In this document: in pieces, positions 43,778 through 57,475 of the stretch | Layout of the letters: each line of letters begins with the position of its first letter | How positions within the stretch are numbered: position 1 is the stretch's first letter | Origin: Emiliania huxleyi CCMP1516 | Taxonomy: Eukaryota > Haptophyta > Isochrysidales > Noelaerhabdaceae | Reading direction: 5' to 3' | DNA length: 64,000 nucleotides | Assembly (NCBI RefSeq): GCF_000372725.1 | Contig: NW_005196830.1 | Span: 471,989 to 535,988 of the forward strand | Translations under genes and position numbers: made by a program | Notes under the pieces: model-generated | Seen by the model: only the letters and a program-made list of their open reading frames with translations | Database searches by the model: none | Told to the model about the DNA's origin: nothing

Positions 43778-44571
43778 TACAATGCGATGCGAGTTAATGC
43801 GCAGTTCTTCTCTGCACTATAGCCCTTGAGAAAAAGCTCGCATTATGCAAACCTGTGCCTGTGTCCTAGGAAGTAGACTGGGAGGGGTACTCCCAAAGGC
43901 AAGAGGAGGTCTGGAGAGGCCCACAGCGGTCAGGAGAGGCCCCAAGAGGGTGCTAGATGAGAGTCAGCAGAGCGCGCCGTCTCGGCGGCTATGGGCAAGT
44001 GGGCTGAGAGACCAGAGGGATTTTATTCTCGGCCGGAAGTGCGCGGCTTAACTTCTAATAAATTGTGCCAGGTGTATCCGGGGGCGGGCAGCACGGAACC
44101 GATTTTTATTCGGCGCAGACCTTAGCTTCCTGAGTCACCAGAAAATCCCAACGATCCTTGAGCGGAGGCCGCCTTAGCCACTTTTCCGGCCTCTCCGGAG
44201 AATCAGAGAGAATGGCTACCAAAGCCCAGCATGGCACCCGCGGGCAAAGCTGCCCCCAGGTCCCTAGAGCCCATGGGCATTCCCAAAGGATATGTCAGCG
44301 TGAGGTGAGGGCGCAACGGTGGGGGCTCTCACCAGCCCCTCAAAGTCGGGGCTCTCGGGAGGCGGTCAGAGGGGCGGGCAAGGGCACGTGGGAGAAGGGT
44401 CAGTGCGGCCCACAAGGTGTGAGCTACCCCCTCTCCTAGGTGTGGCTCTACAGCCCCTGAGACCCCCTAGGCTGGGCACCATCAGCTTGGGCAGAGGTCC
44501 TCGGGGTGGGGAGAGAGGGAGCTCCCCTTTTCAGCCCCCCCCAACCGCGCATTAACTCGCATCCCATTGTA
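43778..44571. mobile_element. non-autonomous DNA transposon with 23-25 bp terminal inverted repeats
   Basis: The left end (43778-43802, TACAATGCGATGCGAGTTAA onward) and right end (44547-44571) are inverted copies with one mismatch over 25 bp. If the outer TA is the target duplication, the element is about 790 bp with TIR CAATG(C/G)GATGCGAGTTAA, as in Tc1/mariner or pogo-type elements. No transposase frame is seen inside. It sits between the proton channel and the hAT relic. Confidence 0.82.
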
Positions 44572-44656
44572 CTAAGAAAATTTTATACGGAATACGTCGC
44601 TTTTGGAATACGTTGGGAAAGTTTTTGGAATACGTATTCCACCTCCCCCACCTCAG

Positions 44657-44917
44657 CACATCTCCGCTGTCGCGCGCCGCGTGCTCGCGCAGCCGGTCTG
44701 CGCGTCGGCGGCCGAGCGCAACAGGTCCGTCTACGGGGCAATCAAGACGACGGCGCGCGGGCAAATGGGCCACGCCGTCGCCGACAAGCGCGTCTACTGC
44801 CACGAGGCGTTCCACCTCAAGGGCAAGCTTCAGACCGCCGGCTACAAGCAGGCGGTCGAGAAGTGGGACACCGACTCCGACTCGGACAGCTCGGACGAGG
44901 AGGACCTCAAGATGTGA
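44657..44917 (+). pseudogene. hAT transposase C-terminal (dimerisation) remnant
   Basis: After a CAG at 44654-44656 the frame reads HISAVARRVLAQPVCASAAE, then RNRSVYGAIKTTARGQMGHA, DKRVYCHEAFHLKGKL and EKWDTDSDSDSSDEEDL, stop at 44917. The 'S--ERN-S-YG-IK---R--M' block is the conserved hAT C-terminal dimerisation region. The rest of the transposase is absent. Flanking TTTTGGAATACGT motifs (44600-44640 and 45150-45175) may be old element edges. Confidence 0.75.
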
Positions 44918-45523
44918 GGCAAGCGCGGCGGCGGCAGGGGCGGTGTGGGGGGGTGGGCGGTGGGGACGCTGCTGTGAGCACGTCGGACGCCACGCGCGGG
45001 ACCTCCTTACGGTGCGCGCCGCGCACGCACGCGCGCGGCTCGCACGCACGCGCGCGTGCGCGTACAGTCTTTCTTATAGCTTATACACAGTCGGCACGCG
45101 CGTTCCACGCGTGCCCCGCTGAATACAAATACTACCCATTCTAGAGCTGTTTTGGAATACGTGGAATACGTATTCACAGAGTAGGCTCGAGAGAGCTTGG
45201 AGTCTTAAGGATCGTCCGCGGTAGCAGAGAGGATGGGGGTTCGGGCTCTCTTACTCTGCCTTCGCCCGCCCACGACGGCAGGGCCTCGGTCGGTACTCGA
45301 TCGAGTATATCAACAGGTTCTGGCGAGCAGCGAGCGCGGAGAAGTGTGCGACTGTGCGGCGGCGCCGGTGAGAGATGTTGTGTTGGCGTTCTCACTCCAA
45401 GCGCCGCGATCTACATGCCGCATTTGATTTCACGAGCAAATTCATGAAAAACCACAGCTGAAGCACGGGCTCAGCCCGACGCCGCGCTCTATCAAGCTCC
45501 GAGTGTGGTCGGGACCAGCCAGC

Positions 45524-48625
<3,102 letters not shown>

Positions 48626-49391
48626 AAGGGCTGCGTGGCGCCGGGCGCCGCCGCGGTGAAGGTGGGTACAGCAATTGGCAGCTTCCCGGCCGGGCCGTGG
48701 CGTGCAGCTGAGGAAGGTGGAGTCCGCAGACGCGACAGATTCTCTTTTGCCGGATGCTGCGGTCTCGGCGACCGCAGCGTTCTTCGCGCTGTCGAGTAAG
48801 TAAGATAAGCTCACTCTGATGTTGACTGTTGCGACTTTGCGGTGTGATAGCACTCCTCCCGACACACACACGTGTTGAATACCAATTAGGTCAAGCCAAA
48901 CCGTAGATACTGATGTGTGCCACCGTCGCAGGAGCGGGAAGGACCTCAAAACTCTCTCCATGCTAAAGCCGTACAGTGTAAAAAGATAAGTGTACACAAC
49001 TCATAAGCGGCGCTCCTGTCCAGCCGTAGAGTACCCATGACGATCGGCTGGCGACCCGTCAGGGTCGCCAGTTGACTCTTCTATTGTTGGTCGTGACGAC
49101 CATGTAGATCGGTTATCTACAAGTTCGCCAAAGCCTCGCCATACTCCCCCGCCGGTCATGGTCGAGGGAAGCTCTCTCCGTAGCCCGATACCAATCATCC
49201 GGCTTCCCCGGGTTCACCGCCACACCGGCCGCTGGGGGCGTTTACTTAGCAATCACTTACCAAAGGGAGGGAATTCACTTTCTCACTGGCTCGCGGGCAC
49301 ACGGTCTGGAAGAAAGATCTCTCAATCATAGTCTGTCTCACAGCGTAAGGACGCGGCGTGCATATGGGACGCGAAGCCTGACTCGCACGTA
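48626..49391. other. intergenic region
   Basis: No coding region. It contains a perfect hairpin (49048-49071) and a segment with GATACCAATCATCCGG (about 49187), related to dispersed family B. The stretch 49100-49250 might be structured RNA or repeat DNA; no RNA family is recognised. Confidence 0.45.
49048..49071. repeat. perfect 10-bp-stem hairpin
   Basis: CTGGCGACCC and GGGTCGCCAG are separated by GTCA. It is not followed by a T-run. It could be a structured RNA element or part of a repeat end. Confidence 0.6.
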
Positions 49392-52300
49392 CTAGCCGCA
49401 GACAGCGCTGCTTCGCAGCACACACTGTTTCCCCGTCGCCTCCCCCGTGCCCGGCTGCAGCCCGCCGACGCGGCCTGGCGCCCACGCGGTGGCGGCGACG
49501 ACCGCGACGAACTTGCTGAAGTCGTTCCAGCTGGGCCGCTTGTTCGGGTTGCTCGTGAAGAAGGCGTCCTCCGCCTGGCTCTCGCTGTACGGCACCTTGC
49601 TGTGCCGCTTGATGCCCGGCGGGAGCTTGACCTGCGGGACACACGCGAGAGCAGGTCTCTCACCGCTTGTGTGACGGGTAGAGGCGGGCCAGGGCTGTCC
49701 CACAAATCTCCACGTCCTGGGACACAGGAGCCCCACGGCACTTCAAGTGCGCGTGGGTGAGGCGCGCGCGTGTTTGTGTGTGTGTGCCCCACCTTGCCGC
49801 AGTTTGCGTGAAAAGCGCCCGCGAAGAGCCCCTCGCTCGTGGGCTGCTGAGCCTGTGAACGAATGAATAGGTGAGCGAATTAACTGATTGAGGACAGCCT
49901 CGCCCGTCGGCCGCGGGACCGCCGGCGCCGCGCCCTGCGCCTCGCCGCACTCCCAGGCCGCGCTGTCGAAGCGGCAGCCGTAGAAGTTCGCGCAGTGGTT
50001 CAGGTTCCAGCCGAGGGAGAGGTGCTTGAACGCCTGAAGAAGAAATACAGGGCGGGTATTCGTTTCTAGTTCCATCCCCCGAGGGAGACGGGGCTTACTC
50101 GCCTCCGGCCGCTGCTTGAGCGCCAAGTGGACGACGCCCTGGTTGGAGACGCGCCTGACGGATCAACGAGGAGTCAACTATTGATGACGAAGCGGCGAGG
50201 TGGCCCGCCGCCCTGCTTGGAGACGCGCATCTTGCTGTGGTCCCCACGCTTCCTTTCGTCGACAGCGTTCCAGCCGTCGCGCACCATCGCCTCCCACGCG
50301 CCCGCGCGCATGCGGCCGAGGTGGAGAAGGTTGACGCAAGTGCACATGTCCGTGTCCTGGATGGTCCTGGCGACCTTCGCGCCCAAAGTGCCTCCGTTGC
50401 TCTCCGCCTCCCTCACTTGCGCGCGGACAACCGCGGCGGACGGCGGCGGTGTGTGCACGTGCAGGAGGGGGAGCTGCATCAGCGTCTTTGGCCCAAAGGC
50501 GTCGAAGCGGCGCCAGAGCTGCGCCACGTCGGCGAGGAGGAGCATGTCGGTGTCGATAAGAATGCAACGGTCGACCGACGGCAGCAGCCGGTGCAGGAAC
50601 GTCTTGGCCGCGCCTGGTCTCGAGCAATCTCGGGTGAGCTCGGGCCATCTCGGCAGCAGCGGGTTCAGGAACGTCTTGGCCGCGCCCCAAGCGCCCGTGT
50701 GGTGCGAGGAGGCGTTGTAGCCTGGCATAGCCTGCGCGACCATCGCCTGGACCTTGTCCGCCGCGATGACCGTCACGTCGCTGCTTTGCCTATATCTCGG
50801 GTGATCTCGAGTGAGATCTCACGAGGTATAGCCGCGATGACCGCCACTCGCTGCTTTGCCACGCGGCGCGCGAGCGGTGCAGCAGCGCGCGGACGGCCGC
50901 GTGCGTGTGGGACGAGACGACGACGTGCAGCGCGATCGCCGCTCTGCTCGTCGCCCTCGCCGAGCGCAGCATCAGGTCGAGCTCGTCGACGGCGCTCACC
51001 TTGCCGGCGGCCATGGCGCACAAGTGCACTACCTCCTCCTTCGCAGCCTCCGCCCCCGCCGTCGCCGCCAACACAGCCGTGTCCCCCTCGAGAGCTGTCG
51101 GCCCCTGCAGCAGCCGCCGCCCGTGCGCATCTCTCATCACGTGCCCGAACGCCTGCGCCTTCTTGACGTTGGCGCGCGCCTCCGCCCGAGCCCGCCCCCC
51201 TGCGCTCACCGCCCGCTCCCAGCCCCCTCCTGGGGGCGGGCGGTGAGCCCGCCCCTTCTCGTCAACGCCGTACTTCTTGCGCAGAGCGCCCGGCGACAGC
51301 GCGTGAGCGCGAGCTGCTCGCGGGCTAGCGCCTGGATGCCGCGGGACAGCAGCGCCCGCCGCCGCCGGGTGAACAGCGCCCGGTGACGGCGCGCCGTCTG
51401 TCGAGGCTTGCTGCAAGCCCCGCACCGTGCCTAACGAGGCGTCGGCGTCGGTGTGGTGCTTCGCCTTGGCGTGATGGTGCGAGGCGTCGGCGTCGCTGCC
51501 TCGCCGGCGCGGCTCGGTGAAGTTGATGCTCACGAGCAGCGGCGGCGGGCCTAGAGGAGCGGAGATTACCCGAGATGAGCCGAGGCGACGTTGCTGCTCA
51601 CGGGCAGCGGCGGCGGCGCGGCGCCCGGCGCAGGCGAGAGCGTCAGAGGGGCGCCGGCAGGCACAAAGAGCGTGCCTGGGGGGGGGGGGGGGCGTGGACG
51701 TGTCGAGGACAAGTCGCGGACCACGCATCGCCGCGCGGCGGAACAAAGAGCGTACCTGGCGCGGTGAGAGTGCGCATCTTGCCGTCGGCGCCGCCGTAGA
51801 GCACCTCGCCCCTCGTCGCCAGCAGGAGCTGGTCGTGGCCTGCGCCGGCGGTTGAGCCGTGCGGTCCGCGCAGCTCGCCGCCGGAGACGGAGAGATGCAG
51901 AGAGCTCGAGTGGCGGAGGCGGGTAGGCTGCCCCGCCTCAGCGAGGTCGCTCTCGGCCGTGTCGGAGCGGCGCCACACCACCACGCTGTCCGTCTCCCGC
52001 TCCTCCACCGACACCGGCTGGTTGCCGAGGAAGCGAATCGCGAGGTAGACCGCCTGCGCGTGTACCGACGGAGAGGAGAGGATGATTGAGAGAGCAGCCA
52101 TGCTGATGATGATGATGTGTCACAGTGTCTAAGAAGAGCATTCGCCCGCCTGCGCGTGCTCGACGGAGAGCAAAGAGTGCGGCTGCCAGCCGGGATAGTA
52201 GGCGAGGTCGCCCGCGTCGAGAGTGCGCCTATCATTAATTAACGGCTGATCATTGGTGAGCATTGGTTCAAGGCGGGGTAGGCGAGGCCGCGTCGAGAGT

Positions 52301-54711
52301 GCGCCGGTAGAGCGTCTTAGTGTGCTCTCCGCGCTGCTTGAGCGAGATGAGGATCGAGCCTCGCAGCACGTAGACCAGCTCGATCTCCTCGTGGGTCCGC
52401 ATCTCGTGCGCGGCAAAGTTCTTGCGCAGCTTCGACGTGTGGTACTCCATGATTGGCGCACCCGCCGAGTGGCCGGTCAGCTGGTGCGTCTTGCACTTTG
52501 ACTTGTCGACGATGCCCGCGCCCGCGTCGACGCCGCTCTTGAGCTTGCAGAGCTTGTCCACCCACCCGCCCGCATTGAGGTCGTGCGCCAGCGACTTGAG
52601 CGGCGTGTCGGGCGCGAAAGTCGCGGCGGCGCAATCTCTCTTGCGCTTCGGCGTCCGGTCGAACGTCGCGTCGACGACGGCCGGCTCAGGCTCGTCGGGG
52701 AACATCCAGTTGTTCTGCGTCGCCTGCAGGCAGGACAGTTCCGAGAAGGGTCGGGGAGGAGGGCCCGGCTGCAGCGCCATCCCGTGTGGCTGTGCGCTGT
52801 CGGCCTCCTCGCCCGAGCCTCGCAGCGTGGCCGACGCCTATCGTGACGATCGACTCCTCTGTAACCCCCTCTCCTGATTGACGAATCTCACAGCCTCTCG
52901 CGGCGTGGGCGGCGCCTTGCCCTGCAGAGGGATCACCGGCGGCAGCACCACCCCGATGCCCGGCGGGCGCTGGCGCTCGGACGTCGGCAGCTCCGGCGCG
53001 TTCTCGAGGCCGCTGTCAGACCTGCAGTCATGATCTCGGCTGTCTCTCGGCTGTCTCTCGGCCGTCTCTCGGCTGTCTCTCGGCTGTTTCTCGGCTGTCT
53101 CTCGGCTGTATCGCTGTTGCATCTCGAGGCCGCCGACCGGAACTTGCAGCGCGTCGGCATGAAGTGCATCTGCACCGCCGTCCGCGTCTTGCGGCTGGAC
53201 GCGTTGTTGAAGGAGGCGTGCCACGTGGCTCCGCGGAAAGCCCACGCCTGACGGCGAAACACACGGATGGAGACGGCAAAGCACTGCACGAGATGGAGAG
53301 TGGGGTGCGTGGATCCCCGCCCCGGTGTGAGGCATCGGTTGAGGACTGCAATGGCGACGGATGCGTGTGTGCGTGTGTGCGCGTGTGCGTGCGTGCGTGT
53401 GCGCGTGCGTGTGCACGTGTGCCTGAGTGTCGGCGGCCGCCAGCTGCACCAGAGCAGCGTGCGGCGACACCTCCCTCCGAGCCACCTGCAAGAGAAAGTG
53501 GCGGAGCGGAGGTCTTGTGGGGAGAGAGAGGCCGCCTTGACGAGCTCGCCGAGGTGTAGCCGAAGTACAGCCGCGAGGTCAGCCGAGGTCTAGCCGAGGT
53601 CTAGCCGAGGTCTAGCGGAGATCTCGGCGCCTTGGCGAGCTGGCCGCCGCGCCGCCAGAGCGAGGAGAAGTCGCCGCCCTCGCACACCTGAGAGTGAGGC
53701 ACGGGCGGAGGAACCGGTTCTTGCTGTCAGAGGGCGTGGGGGAGGAGGAGCCGCCCTCGCGCACACCTTGCACTGCTTGTGCAGCTTCGCCTGCGGAGTA
53801 CAGGCAGGCGTGTGTGGGAGGGAGGGAGGGAGGGAGCGGAGCGAGGGAGCGGAGGGAGGGAGGCAGCATGAGAGGGAGTGAGGGGTAGAGAGCTTGCCCG
53901 CGCCTGCGCAAAGTCTCTCGCGCCGTGCGAGTGTGAGACCATGAGCATCGAGGAGTCGGGGGCGGCGCCTGTGGGGCGGCGGAGGGGGGAGGGTGGAGGC
54001 GGCGAGGGAGGCGAGGGCAAGGTTGAGGGCGGTGGCGGCGTGGGGCCGGCGGAGAGCGGGAAGTGGGCGGCGGCATGGGAGGCGGCGGCGGCGAGGTGGC
54101 GGCGGCGGCGGCGGCGGCGATGGCGGCGGCGAGTGGAGGGGCAAAGGGGCGGCGTGAGGGGCGGCGGTGCCGTCGAGCGGCAGCCAGACGGTCCAGCTCG
54201 TGTCGTTGCAGCGAGTCCGGTCGATCGCGTTCTCCACGTCCGTGTGCCACCGGTGCTCCCACCCCACCTCCTTGACCAGCACCGACATCGTCGCGACCAT
54301 AAGGTCGTCTGTCCCAATGACGGCCCGCATCTCGCGGAGGAGCGCGGGCTGCATCGCGAGCGCGCGGCACGCGGGAACGTGCGCGTGGGCCGACTTTGGG
54401 TACGGATGCGCGATCAGCCCGAGCGACTTCCACTTCTTCTGCACATGCTCCCAGCCCGCGACGCACTCCCTCCATCCGTCCGTCGAGAGCGGAAACGGTC
54501 CGTGAATCCCACTCGTCGTGTCACCAGCGCTCGTTTCCAGGTCGGTGGCGCGCGAGAGGAGTTGCGCTAACTGCGGCTTGGCTGCTGTCGTGGCGACGAG
54601 CACCGCGGCGGTCAGCATCGAATCGATAAGCAGCAGCCGCGCGCCGTGCACAGCGCCTTCCCGGTGTTGAATAAACCACATGGTGTCCAGTCCGAGCCGA
54701 CTGTTCTTCAC
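49392..54711 (-). CDS. PhyH dioxygenase-like, cupin and GT8-like glycosyltransferase modules (probable single gene)
   Basis: A chain of minus-strand exons. PhyH part: GWEHRWHTDVEN (HxD), WTVWLPLDG, SSMLMVSHSHGARDF, VCEGGDFSSLW and RGATWHASFNNASSRKTR (distal His and Arg). It then runs GKAPPTPREA (exon end 52892) directly in phase to ATQNNWMFPDEPEPAVV (exon start 52723). Cupin part: NFAAHEMRTHEEIELVYVLR, then GDLAYYPGWQPHSLLSVEHA and GEVLYGGADGKMRTLTAPGT. A basic linker follows, then HVVVSSHTHAAVRALLHRSR, VTVIAADKVQAMVAQAMPGY, CILIDTDMLLLADVAQLW (DxD), SLGWNLNHCANFYGCRFDSA and VKLPPGIKRHSKVPYSESQA, ending at 49392. Introns at 53766-53688 (GT), 50859-50790 (GC) and 50685-50614 (GC) copy the next exon edge. 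If one gene, it couples an oxygenase, a cupin and a xylosyl/glucosyltransferase-like module in glycan modification. It could also be two or three adjacent genes. Confidence 0.62.
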
Positions 54712-55445
54712 CTTCCTACCAACCTCGTGTAGAGAGATGTCCCTGTTGAGTAGGGTGCGAGACGCGCGAGTCGAGATTCTTTCCTAGAGGGAATGTGTCC
54801 TGGACGGCGTGCGTCCTTCATTGTCTAGTCGGCCGACAGCGTGTCCCTTTCAGCATGGTGATCTTGGTTTGATCGTTCCTGTACGCCTCGGTACAGACCC
54901 TCGCTCCGTGTACAGCTCACAGCTCACTACATTTACGGAGGGTGTACCCTACCAGTGCGCGCCAGTTCCGTGCCCAGTGCTGTGCGAGTGAGCTTTTGGT
55001 TCTAAAATCCTCAGGATCGCTTAGGCGGCTCCCGTGGTGTGTACCTGTTTAGGCTTTAGTGCCAGTGCGCGCCAGTCCCATGCCTGTGTCGCGAGAGAGA
55101 GTTTTGTTGAAAAATTCTAAAAGTATCCTTTCGTGGGTCTCGCAAAAAGAATCGCAAGGGCCGTGCGGGCCGGGATCACTTTTGACTCGAGGCACTTGAG
55201 CACACTGGGATAGGGTCGATTCCGCGTAATACGGGACCCCTCCGCCCTCGATCGTCTCGCCCTCCCTCGCTGGTGTGTGTTTTTGGGGGGGGGGGGGGGG
55301 GGGGTCCTTCCTCTTGTAGTTTGTGTGTTGTTTGCCAGTGGTGCGCGCCGTTTTGACCGCACCAGTATTGAGTAAAAATCTCAACAACAACGCGCGAACC
55401 GCAGCTCGTCTGAGACTCATAGAGAGTACAGTAGGAGAGCGAGAC
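54712..55445. other. intergenic region with dispersed repeat
   Basis: It contains two CAGTGCGCGCCAGT(T/C)CC(G/A)TGCC units (about 54953-54976 and 55060-55083) shared with 41708-41730, and a 31-bp G-run at about 55273-55303. No gene is supported. Confidence 0.55.
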
Positions 55446-56975
55446 TCACAAGCCGCGAGCGCGGCGGTCGCGTCGCCGCACCTGGCTCGGCTCCTGCAGC
55501 GCACCCAGAGCGACGCCCAGGTAGTACACGGCCGCTCTCGCGCTGGGGCCCTTGTCGGCGGCGAGGCCGGCGCGCCGCCGCGCCACACGCAGTAGTGCGC
55601 AGGGCGACTGCAGCTCGAGAAGGTCCGAGCCAAGGGAGGGTGTCAGTCGGATGGAGCCGCTCGTGGTGATGTCGGCCGACGTGAGTACGCCCTTGATGCA
55701 GACTGAGAGCGCCATCTGACCGGGGTGTACCGCCTGCGACTCAAGCATTGGCCGCAGCCCGCAAGGCGGGTGGCAGCGGCAAGCGCGCTGCTCCTCCTCC
55801 CGCTCAGCCCTCTCGAGCAGTGCCGGGTCCTCCGCAGCAGCCCTCGGCGCCTTGCTCGCGCGGGATGAAGTCGCGGCCTGTCGCTTCCGTGCGGGAATTG
55901 AGCGCTCGAGGAGGTGCGAGTCATGCAGCGCCTCTCGGAGCTGGACGGCGGCGGCGCGGCCGGGCGACAAGGGTGGCTGGCGTCCGGCGGCGCGGCCGGG
56001 CGACGAGGGGCGTGGGGCGCGCCCGTCAGTAGTCGTGCAGTCGGCGGCCGCCACCGCGCCCAGCGCGCGGTCATCACTGGTGGCGGCTTTTCGGATCAGG
56101 TCGAGCGGCAGGCCCTTGTAGCAGACAACCTTCCAGCTGCCCCCTTCCACCGATGTCGCGCTCAGTCGGGGGCGGAGGAAGCGGACGAACCCGCCGGGCG
56201 ACCGGAACTGCTGCGGTGCGCCGCCATCGGCCGGCAGGTGTAGGATTGTGCCGTCGTCGAGCAGGTCGGCGAGAACAACCTCCCCCGAGGCGTCCTTGAC
56301 CGAGATGGCCGCCGGCGCGGCCTCCAAGAGCTGGTGCGCCATCATCGCGCTGAGGGAGCTGAGCGAGAGCGAGGGGGGGCACTCGCGAGCACGCGGGGAG
56401 TGGACCGCTGCAGGGCCGGGGCTGCGGACGAGCCGCGTTTCCACGTCCGTATCCCGGCGAAGCGCAGGCAGGCTCTTGTACGCAGCCGCCACCACCTCCG
56501 CGAGAGTGCGGCGCCCCCCAAGCGCGTTCGTGACGAGCCGCAGGTCCGAGCCGCCGAATCGGCCCTGACTGGCGCCGAGCTCGTCAATCTCCGCCGAGCT
56601 CCAAAGCCTGGCCGCCGCCGTCGCCTCCTCGAGCGGGAGCGTGGCCAGCGCCGCGGCCTCGTCTCCACCGCACGAGAAGAGGGCCGTCAAGGCAGCCTCC
56701 TCCCACACACCTCGCAGGCGAGAATCGGAGAGCAGACTCGCGGCGCGTGCGAGGTACCCCTCGAGCGGCGGCTCACTCGACTCACTCGACTCGAGGGCCG
56801 GGTCCCACACGCACGTGCCCGCGCAGCTCGACGCCGCGCTGCCGAAAGCAGGCAGCTCCGCGGCACCGTCCGGGTCCTGCCATGGTCGATCTGCCGAGCT
56901 GTCGCTGTCGACACTGGCCGGAGAGGAGTTGCGGTCGGAGGGGACGGAATAGATCGGCAAGCCCTCCAGCGTCAC
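55446..56975 (-). CDS. SANT/ELM2-like and RAMA-like chromatin protein (tentative)
   Basis: Single open frame of 509 codons from MTLEGLPIYSVPSDRN. An acceptor-like CTGCAG just upstream (to 56999, giving FPAESKPVTLEG) suggests another 5' exon. LEGYLARAASLLSDSRLRGV is ELM2-like. RLWSSAEIDELGASQGRFGG with DLRLVTNALGGRRTLAEVVA is SANT/Myb-like (W, E, aromatic spacing). LADLLDDGTILHLPADGGAP, then FRSPGGFVRFL and SWKVVCYKGLPLDLIR fit a RAMA-type module (G-I ... SP-F ... W--V-YKG-PL--IR), and a second half-copy near the C-terminus is possible. Such domains occur in histone-deacetylase co-repressors and chromatin readers. The assignment rests on weak motif matches. Confidence 0.5.
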   Translation of the reverse strand: MTLEGLPIYSVPSDRNSSPASVDSDSSADRPWQDPDGAAELPAFGSAASSCAGTCVWDPALESSESSEPPLEGYLARAASLLSDSRLRGVWEEAALTALFSCGGDEAAALATLPLEEATAAARLWSSAEIDELGASQGRFGGSDLRLVTNALGGRRTLAEVVAAAYKSLPALRRDTDVETRLVRSPGPAAVHSPRARECPPSLSLSSLSAMMAHQLLEAAPAAISVKDASGEVVLADLLDDGTILHLPADGGAPQQFRSPGGFVRFLRPRLSATSVEGGSWKVVCYKGLPLDLIRKAATSDDRALGAVAAADCTTTDGRAPRPSSPGRAAGRQPPLSPGRAAAVQLREALHDSHLLERSIPARKRQAATSSRASKAPRAAAEDPALLERAEREEEQRACRCHPPCGLRPMLESQAVHPGQMALSVCIKGVLTSADITTSGSIRLTPSLGSDLLELQSPCALLRVARRRAGLAADKGPSARAAVYYLGVALGALQEPSQVRRRDRRARGL

Positions 56976-57475
56976 CGGCTTGGACTCGGCGGGAAACTGC
57001 AGCGATCAGAGGGCGGATGAGGGGGGCTTGGCGGCAGGGGTTGCGCGCGCAGAGGAAATGGGTTGTTGCAGCTCAGGGGGTGCCCGTGGAGAATGAATAT
57101 ATAGCGGGTGGGGCGTGTATCGCGCATGTCTGCCGCTGATCTCGCGGGTACTCGCCGTTTCAGGGTGTCGGAGGGCCATCCCACACAGTGTCGCAGCGCG
57201 TCGATTGGCGTTCGCTGTCTGCGGCAATGCAGGAGGCGTTCGACCGCGCGCGCGTTGGCCGGGGCGTTTAGCGAGCGAGCCCGAGGTGGGCGCGGACCGT
57301 GAACGGAGCGCCCGGGCGAGCGGAAGTCTCGCGAGTGTGGATGATTGAGGCCACGGCCAAAGGGCTTTGGGCTCTGGACCGCTGACGGCGTGCGGTTAGG
57401 CTGAAAAGTCAGGATCAAACTTGAGCCGTGAAATTCGATGTAACGGCGTCTGATATTTTGTTTTAGGCGTCTGAT

